Source: Bacteroidota bacterium | Lineage (GTDB): Bacteria; Bacteroidota; UBA10030; UBA6906 | NCBI GenBank assembly: GCA_016844425.1 | Contig: JAERML010000004.1 | Location: forward strand, 1-17,350 | Direction: 5' to 3' | DNA length: 17,350 nucleotides | In this document: positions 7,510-16,101 of the stretch, in pieces | Position numbering within the stretch: the stretch's first letter is position 1 | Layout: every line of letters begins with the position of its first letter | Notes under the pieces: generated by a model | Seen by the model: only the letters and a program-made list of their open reading frames with translations | What the model was told of the DNA's origin: nothing | Database searches by the model: none | Program-made: the position numbers and the translations under genes

Positions 7510-7701
7510 TTGATTCTTCTCTCCTTGCACGGACAGCTACCCGGGAACATCTTAGATATAGCCCTCCCTTCACACTCCTTGAATATCGCAGCCCGAATGG
7601 CTACATTAGCGGGAAAGTCCTCGCTTTCAGTAATCCCGTCTCGGGTGTGAGCGGTAGTTCACGATGATGCAAACTATTTTGAACCTGTTTGTCCCACGAG
7701 T
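7510..7701 (+). other. 192-bp intergenic region before the methyltransferase gene
   Basis: There is no coding sequence here. A TATTTTG hexamer-like site at 7675-7681 resembles the -7 element of Bacteroidota promoters but lacks TTG at the proper distance, and only about 20 bases separate it from ATG 7702. A 4-bp hairpin (CCCG-TCT-CGGG, about 7635-7645) has no T-tract. I see no convincing terminator for the upstream operon. Confidence 0.4.
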
Positions 7702-8454
7702 ATGAATGACCTTCAGCGCTATTTCGAAAACAACACGCGCAATCTCATCCACAAGTGGACCCATTATTTCGATATCTACGATCGTTATTTCTCTGAATGG
7801 AGAGGAACAGATGTTCATATCCTGGAGATAGGGGTGTCTCACGGTGGTTCCCTGCAAATGTGGAAAGACTACTTTGGCCCGGCGGCAAGACTTTTTGGCG
7901 TCGACATCAATCCTTACTGCAAGAACTTTGAAGACGAACAGACTACGATTTTTGTTGGAGACCAGGGGGACAGGAGCTTTCTTGACCAGTTGGTACAACA
8001 GTTGCCACGTCTTGACATTGTCATTGACGATGGCGGGCATGTCATGAAGCAACAAATCAACACCTTTGAAGTTCTTTACCCCCATCTTGCTCCGACCGGC
8101 CTTTATATCTGCGAAGATATTCACACATCGTACTGGCGCTATTTTGGAGGGGGTTATCAAAGGAGCGGCACGTTCATTGAGTACAGCAAGAATTTCATCG
8201 ATTACATACATGCATGGCATTCAAAGAACGCGCGGAAATTAGATGTGTCGGAGTTTACCAGGTCAACATATGCTCTTCATTACTACGACAGCATGCTTGT
8301 GATCGAGAAAAAGCCGATGATCCGGCCCGAGCATCGAATGACTGGTTTTCCGACCCTTCCGTCCGAGCCTCTCCCTCGGCAGCTTAATTCTCTTGAAAAG
8401 GTCATAGGGCGGGTCCGGCGAAGTATTTCAGCCCGGCTCCAAAACTGGCGCTGA
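7702..8454 (+). CDS. MycE-like class I SAM-dependent methyltransferase (probable sugar or natural-product O-methyltransferase)
   Basis: The protein has 250 residues and a Rossmann fold. Motif I is LEIGVSHGGSLQMW (residues 41-54). The end of strand 2 is GVDINP (66-71), followed by GDQGDRSFL (86-94). LDIVIDDGGHVMKQQINTFE (104-123) and GLYICEDIHTSYW (133-145) follow. The Asp-Asp-x-x-His block and the later Glu-Asp are arranged as in the MycE/MycF-related macrolide sugar O-methyltransferases, which bind a divalent metal. Related proteins occur in polysaccharide and antibiotic loci, so the acceptor is probably a sugar hydroxyl, but nothing nearby names it. The C-terminal 50 residues are basic and end in a probable helix (EKVIGRVRRSISARLQNWR). 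The gene is flanked by 192 and about 165 bases of non-coding DNA, so it is probably transcribed alone. ATG 7702 has no strong ribosome-binding site. Confidence 0.82.
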   Translation: MNDLQRYFENNTRNLIHKWTHYFDIYDRYFSEWRGTDVHILEIGVSHGGSLQMWKDYFGPAARLFGVDINPYCKNFEDEQTTIFVGDQGDRSFLDQLVQQLPRLDIVIDDGGHVMKQQINTFEVLYPHLAPTGLYICEDIHTSYWRYFGGGYQRSGTFIEYSKNFIDYIHAWHSKNARKLDVSEFTRSTYALHYYDSMLVIEKKPMIRPEHRMTGFPTLPSEPLPRQLNSLEKVIGRVRRSISARLQNWR

Positions 8455-8619
8455 GCGATTCGCGTCGGGCTGGCACACAGGGCCTTTCAACGTTCGGAGA
8501 ATATGTGATGAACCAATGAACCCACTTTCTTGACCGTATGTCCTGGTAGAAACCACCTGGAAGACCGTACGGCAGGGGGAATTCTTATTCTACCCTCGGA
8601 ACCAATCAATGACTTTCCC

Positions 8620-10638
8620 ATGGGCATCTTTACACTTGTTTCAGATTACAAGCCGGCCGGCGACCAACCGGAAGCGATCAAGCAACTGACCGAGGGCGTT
8701 CTTCGGGGGGACAAATACCAGACGCTCCTCGGCGTCACAGGGAGCGGCAAGACATTCACCATCTCCAACGTCATTGCGAGTGTGGACAAGCCGGTCCTCA
8801 TCATGTCACACAACAAGACGCTGGCGGCGCAACTTTATAGTGAGTTCAAGAGCTTCTTCCCGCATGACCGGGTGGAGTTCTTCATCAGTTACTATGATTA
8901 CTATCAGCCCGAAGCGTACGTCCCCACCTCGGACACGTACATTGCCAAGGATGCTTCCATCAACGATGAGATTGACCGGCTGCGCCTTCGCGCAACAAGT
9001 GCATTGCTGAGTGGCGATAGGAATGTTATCGTGGTTGCTTCGGTGAGCTGCATTTACGGCATCGGCGCGCCGGAAGAATGGGCAAGCCTGATCGTAGTGA
9101 TCAGGAAAGGGGACCGGATGGAGCGGAACGATCTCCTCCGGAAACTGCTGAACATCTTCTACGTGCGAAACGACTTCGAGTTCGTCCGCGGAACGATGCG
9201 CGTCCGGGGCGATGTCGTGGAGGTGATACCTGCATACGAAAATGAAGAAGCGGTACGGATCGAATTCTTTGGCGACGTGGTGGAGAAGATTTCGTACATC
9301 AATAAGGTTGATGGAAAGGTCCTTGGTGAGACCGACTACGAAGTAATCTACCCGGCAAAACAATTCGTCACTTCCAAAGCAACGCTGGAGAAAGCGTTTA
9401 AAGGTATAGAAGAGGAATTAGACCAACGGCTGACCGAACTCCGGCATCTTGGCAAACTTGTCGAGGCACAACGGCTGGAGCAACGGACCCGGTTTGATCT
9501 GGAGATGATGCGCGAAGTGGGCTACTGCTCGGGGATTGAGAACTACTCACGTCACATAGCCGGACGCCCTCCGGGGTCGCGGCCTGCGTGTCTGCTCGAC
9601 TATTTCCCTGACGATTTTCTCCTCGTGATCGATGAGTCACATGTGAGTGTGCCCCAGATCGGGGGGATGTACCATGGCGACCGGTCCCGCAAGACGACGC
9701 TGGTAGAGTACGGCTTCCGTCTCCCCTCGGCACTGGACAACCGTCCGCTGACGTTCGAAGAATGGGAATCGATGGTCAGACAGATCATCTTCGTCAGCGC
9801 AACCCCCGCCGATTACGAGCTGGAGAAGAGCAAAGGCGTGGTGGTGGAACAGGTAATCCGTCCCACCGGATTGGTGGATCCCGAAGTGGAGATCCGGCCC
9901 GTGAAAAACCAGATCGACGATCTGCTTGCCGAGATTCGGTTAAGGGCGGGGAAAAACGAGCGTGTCCTGGTGACGACCCTGACCAAGCGGATGGCCGAAG
10001 ACTTGACCGACTATTTCGTGGATATTGGAGTCAAGGTGCGGTACATCCATTCAGAAGTAGATGCGCTTGCGCGGGTGGAGATTCTGAGGGACCTGCGGCT
10101 CGGGGACTTTGATGTGCTGGTAGGTGTCAACTTGCTGCGTGAAGGCCTTGACCTGCCGGAAGTATCTCTCGTTGCCATCCTGGATGCTGACAAGGAGGGG
10201 TTCCTCCGCTCGGAGCGTTCGCTGATTCAGACTGCCGGAAGGACTGCCCGCAACCTGAACGGCCGCGTCATCATGTACGCTGATACCGTCACCGGCTCGA
10301 TGCAACGGATGCTGGATGAAACGAGGCGCCGGAGGACAAAGCAGCTCGAGTACAACGTTGAGCATCATATCTCGCCGAGGACGGTCTACAAGACCGTGAA
10401 CGAAGTCCTCGCGGCCACCGCAGTTGCCGATGTGAAAGCTGCGCGCGATGCTCGACGTGAGCGTGCGAAGATGCCGCTCGTTGCGGAAAGCGTCATCCGA
10501 TACCTGACGGCTGACCAGCGGCAGGATCTGATCGGGGAACTCCGGGCGGAGATGGTGAAGGCATCGAAGGACCTGGAATTCGAGCGCGCCGCTGACCTCC
10601 GTGACGAGATTCAGAAACTCGAAGCACTAAAGAAATAG
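8620..10638 (+). CDS. uvrB: Excinuclease ABC subunit B (UvrB)
   Basis: UvrB is the damage-verifying helicase-like subunit of bacterial nucleotide excision repair; it is loaded by UvrA and recruits UvrC. From ATG 8620 the protein has 672 residues, matching the usual 660-680. Walker A is GVTGSGKT (residues 38-45). The beta-hairpin aromatic cluster [20 protein letters not shown] is at 91-110. The Walker B equivalent is DESH (338-341), followed by [15 protein letters not shown]. Motif III is [14 protein letters not shown]. The helicase C-terminal half includes [20 protein letters not shown] and [23 protein letters not shown] domain ends it (about 637-670), which binds UvrC. A TTG at 8530 would add 30 non-conserved residues, and the family N-terminus (F-x-L-x-S-x-x-x-P-x-G-D-Q-P) argues for 8620, although no Shine-Dalgarno sequence precedes it. 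All catalytic motifs are intact. Confidence 0.98.
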   Translation: MGIFTLVSDYKPAGDQPEAIKQLTEGVLRGDKYQTLLGVTGSGKTFTISNVIASVDKPVLIMSHNKTLAAQLYSEFKSFFPHDRVEFFISYYDYYQPEAYVPTSDTYIAKDASINDEIDRLRLRATSALLSGDRNVIVVASVSCIYGIGAPEEWASLIVVIRKGDRMERNDLLRKLLNIFYVRNDFEFVRGTMRVRGDVVEVIPAYENEEAVRIEFFGDVVEKISYINKVDGKVLGETDYEVIYPAKQFVTSKATLEKAFKGIEEELDQRLTELRHLGKLVEAQRLEQRTRFDLEMMREVGYCSGIENYSRHIAGRPPGSRPACLLDYFPDDFLLVIDESHVSVPQIGGMYHGDRSRKTTLVEYGFRLPSALDNRPLTFEEWESMVRQIIFVSATPADYELEKSKGVVVEQVIRPTGLVDPEVEIRPVKNQIDDLLAEIRLRAGKNERVLVTTLTKRMAEDLTDYFVDIGVKVRYIHSEVDALARVEILRDLRLGDFDVLVGVNLLREGLDLPEVSLVAILDADKEGFLRSERSLIQTAGRTARNLNGRVIMYADTVTGSMQRMLDETRRRRTKQLEYNVEHHISPRTVYKTVNEVLAATAVADVKAARDARRERAKMPLVAESVIRYLTADQRQDLIGELRAEMVKASKDLEFERAADLRDEIQKLEALKK

Positions 10639-10679
10639 GACACCCCCCGTCGTTTGTACAGGCTTGCTGTAGATCCCAT

Positions 10680-11399
10680 ATGGCTGTGGCCCCTTCATAT
10701 TCGATATCATTTTTGTCGCTGCTCCGACCGTTCTATGAATTCATCTTCCCACCCGTTTGTTTCGCCTGCGACGCATTGATGGAGAGGAAAGGGAGCAAAG
10801 TGTGTTCGTCGTGTTGGGACTCGCTCCGTTCTGTTGCACCGACCGACCCGATCTATCTTCTTGCAGTTGACCGGTTGATGGTTCAAGGAGACCTCGATGG
10901 GCTCACATCACTCTGGCACTTCGAAAAAGGAGGGACGCTGCAATCGATAGTGCACGCACTGAAGTATGACGGTATGACCAGCCTCGGGGTGGAGCTAGGG
11001 CGCAAGCTGGGCGAGAGACTTCGTGCAGAAATACCCATGGAGAAGTATGACGGGGTCATTCCAGTTCCTCTGCATCGCGCAAAATGTCGCGAACGCGGCT
11101 ACAACCAAAGCGATTTCATCGGGAAAGGGATTCAGGAAGTCACTGGTCTCCCCGTTTTTCAGAGCGTGTTACACAGGAAACGCTTCACGAAATCTCAGAC
11201 AGAACTCGATGCAGCTGAACGTAAGATGAATGTGAGTGGTGCCTTCGACCTTCACAAAGGATTCGATGTTTCTGGACGGTCGTTTGTACTGGTGGATGAT
11301 GTGATCACTACCGGGGCGACCATCGAGGCATGTGCGGCTACCTTGAAAGGACACAACGCGCGGTATGTTCTTGCTGCTTCAGTAGCACTTGCCGAGTGA
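10680..11399 (+). CDS. ComF family protein (phosphoribosyltransferase-like)
   Basis: The 239-residue protein has the ComFC/GntX architecture. An N-terminal zinc ribbon has C27-x2-C30 and C42-x2-C45 (FPPVCFACDAL and VCSSCWDSL). A type I phosphoribosyltransferase fold follows, with PVPLHRAKCRERGYNQSDFI (128-147), the flexible loop KSQTELDAAERKMNVSGAF (171-189), and the PRPP-binding loop VLVDDVITTGAT (203-214). In naturally competent bacteria, ComF proteins support handling of incoming single-stranded DNA, but the family is also common in bacteria not known to take up DNA. The gene starts 41 bases after uvrB and probably shares its transcript. ATG 10680 has no clear Shine-Dalgarno sequence. Length and key residues are normal. 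Confidence 0.93.
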   Translation: MAVAPSYSISFLSLLRPFYEFIFPPVCFACDALMERKGSKVCSSCWDSLRSVAPTDPIYLLAVDRLMVQGDLDGLTSLWHFEKGGTLQSIVHALKYDGMTSLGVELGRKLGERLRAEIPMEKYDGVIPVPLHRAKCRERGYNQSDFIGKGIQEVTGLPVFQSVLHRKRFTKSQTELDAAERKMNVSGAFDLHKGFDVSGRSFVLVDDVITTGATIEACAATLKGHNARYVLAASVALAE

Positions 11400-11453
11400 T
11401 CCAATACCTCAATGGGATTGCCTCCTCCTGGTTTCGACGCACGGCGCGTTACC

Positions 11454-11483
11454 TTGACAATCAAACCAATTCTTGGTACCTTG
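11454..11483 (+). promoter_or_regulatory. Putative Bacteroidota-type promoter for gap-pgk
   Basis: TTG at 11454-11456 is followed after 20 bases by TACCTTG at 11477-11483. This is the same TTG...TAnnTTG layout as the site before the OPT transporter. Transcription starting near 11490 would leave a leader of about 75 bases before ATG 11566, which has a good ribosome-binding site (AGAGGA, 11554-11559). The TTGACA at 11454-11459 also resembles a classical -35 box, but no TATAAT stands 17 bases after it. Confidence 0.5.
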
Positions 11484-11547
11484 AGCAGGGTTTTATGCGT
11501 TTTTCATGCTGTTTTCCACACGATTAGAGCCTTTACATCTCACCTGA

Positions 11548-12558
<1,011 letters not shown>

Positions 12559-12589
12559 AAGTGCAGACCGCCATCGGGAACGCTAATCG

Positions 12590-12620
12590 CGGCTGCCTGC
12601 TTCGCCAAGCTCGGCAGCCG
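12590..12620 (+). terminator. Stem-loop in the gap-pgk gap (weak terminator, attenuator or mRNA-processing element)
   Basis: CGGCTGCC (12590-12597) pairs perfectly with GGCAGCCG (12613-12620). Inside it GCTT (12599-12602) pairs with AAGC (12607-12610) around a CGCC loop, giving an almost continuous 12-bp hairpin with a small T/TC mismatch. It is followed by TTCTTGTT, a poor U-tract, so full termination is doubtful. The pgk ribosome-binding site begins about 12 bases further on. Partial termination or protection of the gap mRNA 3' end would set the gap:pgk ratio (inference). Confidence 0.55.
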
Positions 12621-12643
12621 TTCTTGTTGACAGAGGACGGAAA

Positions 12644-13840
12644 ATGACTACCAAGACCATAGATGATGTCGATCTGAAAGGGAAGCGGGTCCTGATGCGT
12701 GTGGACTTCAACGTCCCCATGACGACGGAACTGAAAATTTCCGACGACAAACGGATCGTTGAGGCGCTTCCCACCATCCGGAAGATTCTGAATGAGGGAG
12801 CGACGCTCATTCTGATGAGCCACCTTGGCCGCCCCAAAGGCCAACCGAATCCGGAATTCTCACTCAAACCGGTGGCTGACCACCTCAGTATCCTGCTTAA
12901 TCATCCTGTGAAATTTGTCAAAGATTGTGTGGGTAGGGCGACGGCGCAAATGGTGGAAGAGCTTCAGCCTCGGGATGTGCTCCTCCTTGAAAACCTTCGC
13001 TTCCACGTCGAGGAAGAGTCGAACGATGCCAACTTTGCCAGGGAGCTCGCGGCCTATGGTAATGTTTTCGTTAATGACGCGTTTGGCACAGCCCACCGCG
13101 CCCATGCATCCACGGAAGGTGTTACCCGCTTTCTCAGGCCCAGCGTTGCCGGCTACCTCATGGAGAAGGAGTTGACCTACCTCGGGAACGCATTGACAAA
13201 TCCCAAGCGTCCCTATGTGGCCATCCTTGGCGGGGCTAAGATCTCCGGAAAGATTGACGTCATTCAGAACCTTCTCACGATTGTGGATGTCTTAGTGATT
13301 GGTGGCGGGATGGCATTCACATTCTTCCAGGCACAGGGTCTGGAGATCGGCGACTCGCTGGTCGAGCAGGATAAGCTCGCTCTTGCCAAGAAGATTCTGG
13401 ACCAGATCAACGTAAAGAGGTTACGTGTTATTCTCCCCACCGATGTGGTCATAGCAGACAAGTTTGACAATAGTGCCCAGCGCAAAGTTGTCCAAGTGAA
13501 CAAGATTCCCGCCGGGTGGCGGGGACTGGATATCGGCCCGGAGACCGTGAAGCTCATCAATATGGAAGTTCGCCGCGCGAAGACGATTGTGTGGAACGGA
13601 CCAATGGGTGTCTTTGAAATGCCCAACTTCGCCAACGGCACGTTGGAAGTTGCGCGCTTGTTGAGTGAAGCCACCAAGGCGGGCACAACAACGATTGTCG
13701 GTGGCGGTGATTCGGCCGCTGCGGTGACGCAGATGGGATTTGAGAGTGCGATTTCTCATGTTTCAACCGGGGGTGGTGCATCACTGGAGTTCCTCGAGGG
13801 GAAGGAACTGCCCGGCGTGGCCGCTCTTGACAAGAAGTGA
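12644..13840 (+). CDS. pgk: Phosphoglycerate kinase
   Basis: PGK transfers the acyl phosphate of 1,3-bisphosphoglycerate to ADP, giving 3-phosphoglycerate and ATP. The 398-residue protein is of normal length. The N-terminal signature VLMRVDFNVP (residues 16-25) contains the substrate-binding Arg19, Asp21 and Asn23. HLGRP (60-64), ENLRFH (116-121) and AHRAHAS (150-156) complete the substrate site. In the nucleotide-binding half, YVAILGGAKISGKI, GGGMAFTF and the Gly-rich VGGGDSAAAV loop (about 352-360) are present, and the tail STGGGASLEFLEGKELPGVAAL is canonical. ATG 12644 is preceded by GAGGACGG. The gene lies 85 bases after gap, separated by the hairpin at 12590-12620, and is probably co-transcribed from the gap promoter. 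Confidence 0.98.
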   Translation: MTTKTIDDVDLKGKRVLMRVDFNVPMTTELKISDDKRIVEALPTIRKILNEGATLILMSHLGRPKGQPNPEFSLKPVADHLSILLNHPVKFVKDCVGRATAQMVEELQPRDVLLLENLRFHVEEESNDANFARELAAYGNVFVNDAFGTAHRAHASTEGVTRFLRPSVAGYLMEKELTYLGNALTNPKRPYVAILGGAKISGKIDVIQNLLTIVDVLVIGGGMAFTFFQAQGLEIGDSLVEQDKLALAKKILDQINVKRLRVILPTDVVIADKFDNSAQRKVVQVNKIPAGWRGLDIGPETVKLINMEVRRAKTIVWNGPMGVFEMPNFANGTLEVARLLSEATKAGTTTIVGGGDSAAAVTQMGFESAISHVSTGGGASLEFLEGKELPGVAALDKK

Positions 13841-13901
13841 ACGATTCCCCCGGCGAGTGTGTTAGAATGCTACGAAGCAGTAACGTGAGGATGCGCTAGG
13901 G

Positions 13902-14840
13902 ATGTCCTATTATCGATCAAGCGGGCCCGGTGGTTACTTCCGGCCCAGTCTCTTTGGCGGTTTTAGTTTCTTTCCACCGGTGATCAAGTGGTTGCTGATC
14001 AGCAACGTGACCATTTGGTTGCTCGTTGATTTCCTGTTTGCCCGATTCACCTTCGCCGGCATCAAGGTAGGTGGGGGCGACGGCATCATCACGTATTTCC
14101 TCGCGCTCTGGCCCATCGGCACCAACTTCTTTCCCTGGCAGGTCTTCACATACATGTTCATGCATGGAGGATTCGGGCATCTCTTCTTCAATATGCTTGC
14201 CCTCTGGATGTTCGGCATGGAGTTGGAGAACACGTGGGGGACGAAGAAGTTTCTCATCTATTACCTCGTATGCGGACTTGGTGCCGCCTTCGCCAACCTG
14301 TTTGTTGCACCGTTGCTTGGACAAGTTGCCCCGACCGTTGGCGCATCCGGTGCAGTGTTCGGCGTACTGATTGCATTCGGAATGCTCTTTCCCGACCGCC
14401 CGATCTACCTGTACTTCCTTCTCCCCATCCGGGCGAAGTACTTTATTGCGGCGTACATCGGGCTTGAGCTCTTCTACGGTGTCACGGGATCAACGGATGG
14501 GATTGCCCATTTCGCGCACCTGGGTGGTGCGGCTGTCGGGTTGGTTTATATGCTGGTGGAGATGGGACATCTTCCGGGGCGAGGTTGGTGGCACCGGCTT
14601 CAGGCTGGGTCAGGACATTCCTTTTCGCAAAACTCACGCGTCTACCGCCCCGAGGAGCGGGAGGTTGTGCACGATGCCAAGTTCTACGACATCCGGTCCG
14701 GTCGTTCGATGGACAACGAAACGGAAGTGACACAGGAGGTCATCGATGCAATCCTTGACAAGATCAGTAAAGGCGGATACCAGGGTTTGAGTGCAGAGGA
14801 AAAACGAGTTCTCAACGAGGCAAGCAAGAAGATTCACTAA
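13902..14840 (+). CDS. Rhomboid family intramembrane serine protease with DUF6576-like tail
   Basis: The 312-residue inner-membrane protein has about six transmembrane helices over residues 25-220. The rhomboid hallmarks are present: HGGFGHLFFNMLALWMFG (His88, His93, Asn97), the nucleophile Ser149 in GASGAVFG, and the base His206 in HFAHLGGAA. It should therefore be an active protease cutting membrane proteins within or near the bilayer. The cytoplasmic C-terminus (about 225-312) is hydrophilic and ends in a helical segment, AILDKISKGGYQGLSAEEKR, then LNEASKKI. I recognise this as the DUF6576-type tail common in Bacteroidota rhomboids. The N-terminus has a Gly/Tyr/Ser-rich leader. ATG 13902 follows GAGG by about 11 bases. 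The gene starts 61 bases after pgk and stops six bases before ispG; a functional link to either is not obvious. Its substrate is unknown. Confidence 0.94.
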   Translation: MSYYRSSGPGGYFRPSLFGGFSFFPPVIKWLLISNVTIWLLVDFLFARFTFAGIKVGGGDGIITYFLALWPIGTNFFPWQVFTYMFMHGGFGHLFFNMLALWMFGMELENTWGTKKFLIYYLVCGLGAAFANLFVAPLLGQVAPTVGASGAVFGVLIAFGMLFPDRPIYLYFLLPIRAKYFIAAYIGLELFYGVTGSTDGIAHFAHLGGAAVGLVYMLVEMGHLPGRGWWHRLQAGSGHSFSQNSRVYRPEEREVVHDAKFYDIRSGRSMDNETEVTQEVIDAILDKISKGGYQGLSAEEKRVLNEASKKIH

Positions 14841-14846
14841 GGAATC

Positions 14847-15995
14847 ATGGACAGCATGGAAATTCCCGTTCTCAATCTTTCCAACGATCCTCCGGTGGTA
14901 CCACACCCAACATACAAGGTTGGCATCCGCCGAAAAACACGCCAGGTAAATGTCGGGGGCATCAAGGTGGGGGGCGGAGCCCCGATCTCGGTGCAGACAA
15001 TGACCAAGACAAAGACGAGCGATGTGGCTGGCACGGTGGCTCAGATTGTCCGTGCCGCGGAAGAGGGATGCGACATCGTGCGAGTGACGGTCAACGATAA
15101 GGAGGCGGCAGATGCGATGGCGGAGATTGTCCGCCAGTCGCCCCTTCCCATCGTGGCAGACATCCACTTCAACCACATCTTTGCGCTAAAGTCGATAGAA
15201 GCGAACGTCGCCAAGGTCCGTTTGAACCCGGGAAACATCGGCAGCCGGGAGCGGATCCATCAGGTACTGAACGCGGCGAAGGGCAAGGGGATCCCCATTC
15301 GCATTGGGGTCAACTCGGGTTCGCTGGAAGAGGATATCCTGAACAAACACGGCTACCCGACCGCCGAGGCGTTGTACGAAAGCGCGATGCGACACGTGGG
15401 CATCTGCGACGAGTTTGGGTTCCGCGATGTGATCGTGTCCGTAAAGTCCACCGATGTCCGGTTGATGATCGAGGCGTACAGGCTTGTAGCAGAACGGACA
15501 GACATTCCATTGCATCTGGGAGTGACAGAGGCGGGCACGACGCGGGTTGGTACAATCAAATCCGCCATTGGTATCGGAACGCTTCTTGCCGAGGGGATCG
15601 GCGATACTATCCGGGTCTCGTTGACGGATGAGCCGTACAAAGAGGTGGAAGTGGGCAAAGAGATTCTTCGCTCCCTTGCCCTGGCCTCGCGCAACGTGGA
15701 GTTGATCGCATGTCCCACCTGCGGCAGGCTGGAAGTGGATTTGTTCGGCATTATGGCCGAGCTGGAGAAACGGCTTGAAGGTGTTAAGAAACCCGTGAAA
15801 ATTGCTGTGCTGGGATGTGTTGTCAATGGTCCCGGTGAGGCAAGTGAAGCAGATATTGGCATTGCAGCTGGCAAAGGCGTGGGTATCCTTTACCGAAAGG
15901 GGGAGGTCATCCGCCGTGTGAAGGAATCGGAAATCGTGGACGTGATTGTGGAAGAAGTGAGAAACTTCCAGCCGGAACTGGAAGAATCGAAGTAG
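14847..15995 (+). CDS. ispG: 4-hydroxy-3-methylbut-2-enyl diphosphate synthase (IspG/GcpE)
   Basis: IspG is the penultimate enzyme of the MEP isoprenoid pathway. It reductively opens the cyclic diphosphate MEcPP to HMBPP using a [4Fe-4S] cluster. The protein has 382 residues. The TIM-barrel part includes GGAPISVQTMTKTKTSD (43-59), VADIHFNHIFAL (103-114) and VKVRLNPGNIG-like VAKVRLNPGNIG (121-132). The cluster ligands are Cys289 and Cys292 (ACPTCGR) and Cys324, with Glu331 (GCVVNGPGE). The 35-residue spacing between the first and third Cys matches the E. coli enzyme. This is the short form without the insertion found in plants and some Bacteroidetes. AAGGA overlaps the rhomboid stop codon; ATG 14847 is 3 bases after it and in-frame ATG 14856 is 12 after it, so the start is uncertain by three residues. 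A terminator follows at 16024. Confidence 0.97.
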   Translation: MDSMEIPVLNLSNDPPVVPHPTYKVGIRRKTRQVNVGGIKVGGGAPISVQTMTKTKTSDVAGTVAQIVRAAEEGCDIVRVTVNDKEAADAMAEIVRQSPLPIVADIHFNHIFALKSIEANVAKVRLNPGNIGSRERIHQVLNAAKGKGIPIRIGVNSGSLEEDILNKHGYPTAEALYESAMRHVGICDEFGFRDVIVSVKSTDVRLMIEAYRLVAERTDIPLHLGVTEAGTTRVGTIKSAIGIGTLLAEGIGDTIRVSLTDEPYKEVEVGKEILRSLALASRNVELIACPTCGRLEVDLFGIMAELEKRLEGVKKPVKIAVLGCVVNGPGEASEADIGIAAGKGVGILYRKGEVIRRVKESEIVDVIVEEVRNFQPELEESK

Positions 15996-16023
15996 TCTAT
16001 TCTTAAGTACGTTCTTTTTGTTG

Positions 16024-16061
16024 CCCGTCTCGTGTGCTTTTCGCGAGACGGGATTTTTTTT
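16024..16061 (+). terminator. Rho-independent terminator after ispG
   Basis: CCCGTCTCG (16024-16032) pairs perfectly with CGAGACGGG (16044-16052) across an 11-base loop, followed by A and a run of eight T (16054-16061). This is the only strong intrinsic terminator in the window. It closes the rhomboid-ispG transcript and insulates the SpoIID gene. Confidence 0.9.
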
Positions 16062-16086
16062 CTCTGTCATTTCCTCCGGAACTTTC

Positions 16087-16093
16087 TATATTG
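16087..16093 (+). promoter_or_regulatory. Putative -7 promoter element of the SpoIID gene
   Basis: TATATTG fits the Bacteroidota TAnnTTTG -7 element less one T and sits just after the ispG terminator, where a new promoter is expected. No TTG lies 19-21 bases upstream, so the -33 element is weak. The transcript start would fall near 16100, almost on ATG 16102. Confidence 0.35.
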
Positions 16094-16101
16094 ACTGGTG
16101 C

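Noticed and set aside
7600..7650. Short hairpins (GAAAG/CTTTC and CCCG-TCT-CGGG) before the methyltransferase
   Set aside because: The stems are only 4-5 bp and no T-tract follows, so they are not supported as a terminator or riboswitch.
8525..8575. Repeated GACCGTA and CCTGG words upstream of uvrB, considered as operator or LexA-like sites
   Set aside because: The copies are short and direct rather than palindromic, and no CTG-N10-CAG or GAAC-GTTC SOS-type site is present at a promoter.
8530..8619. Upstream TTG extension of UvrB by 30 residues
   Set aside because: The added residues are not like any UvrB N-terminus, and the family pattern begins at ATG 8620.
15186..16070. Open frame of 294 codons on the minus strand over ispG
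   Set aside because: ispG is unambiguous with intact cluster ligands; the antisense product shows no motif and would cross the terminator hairpin.
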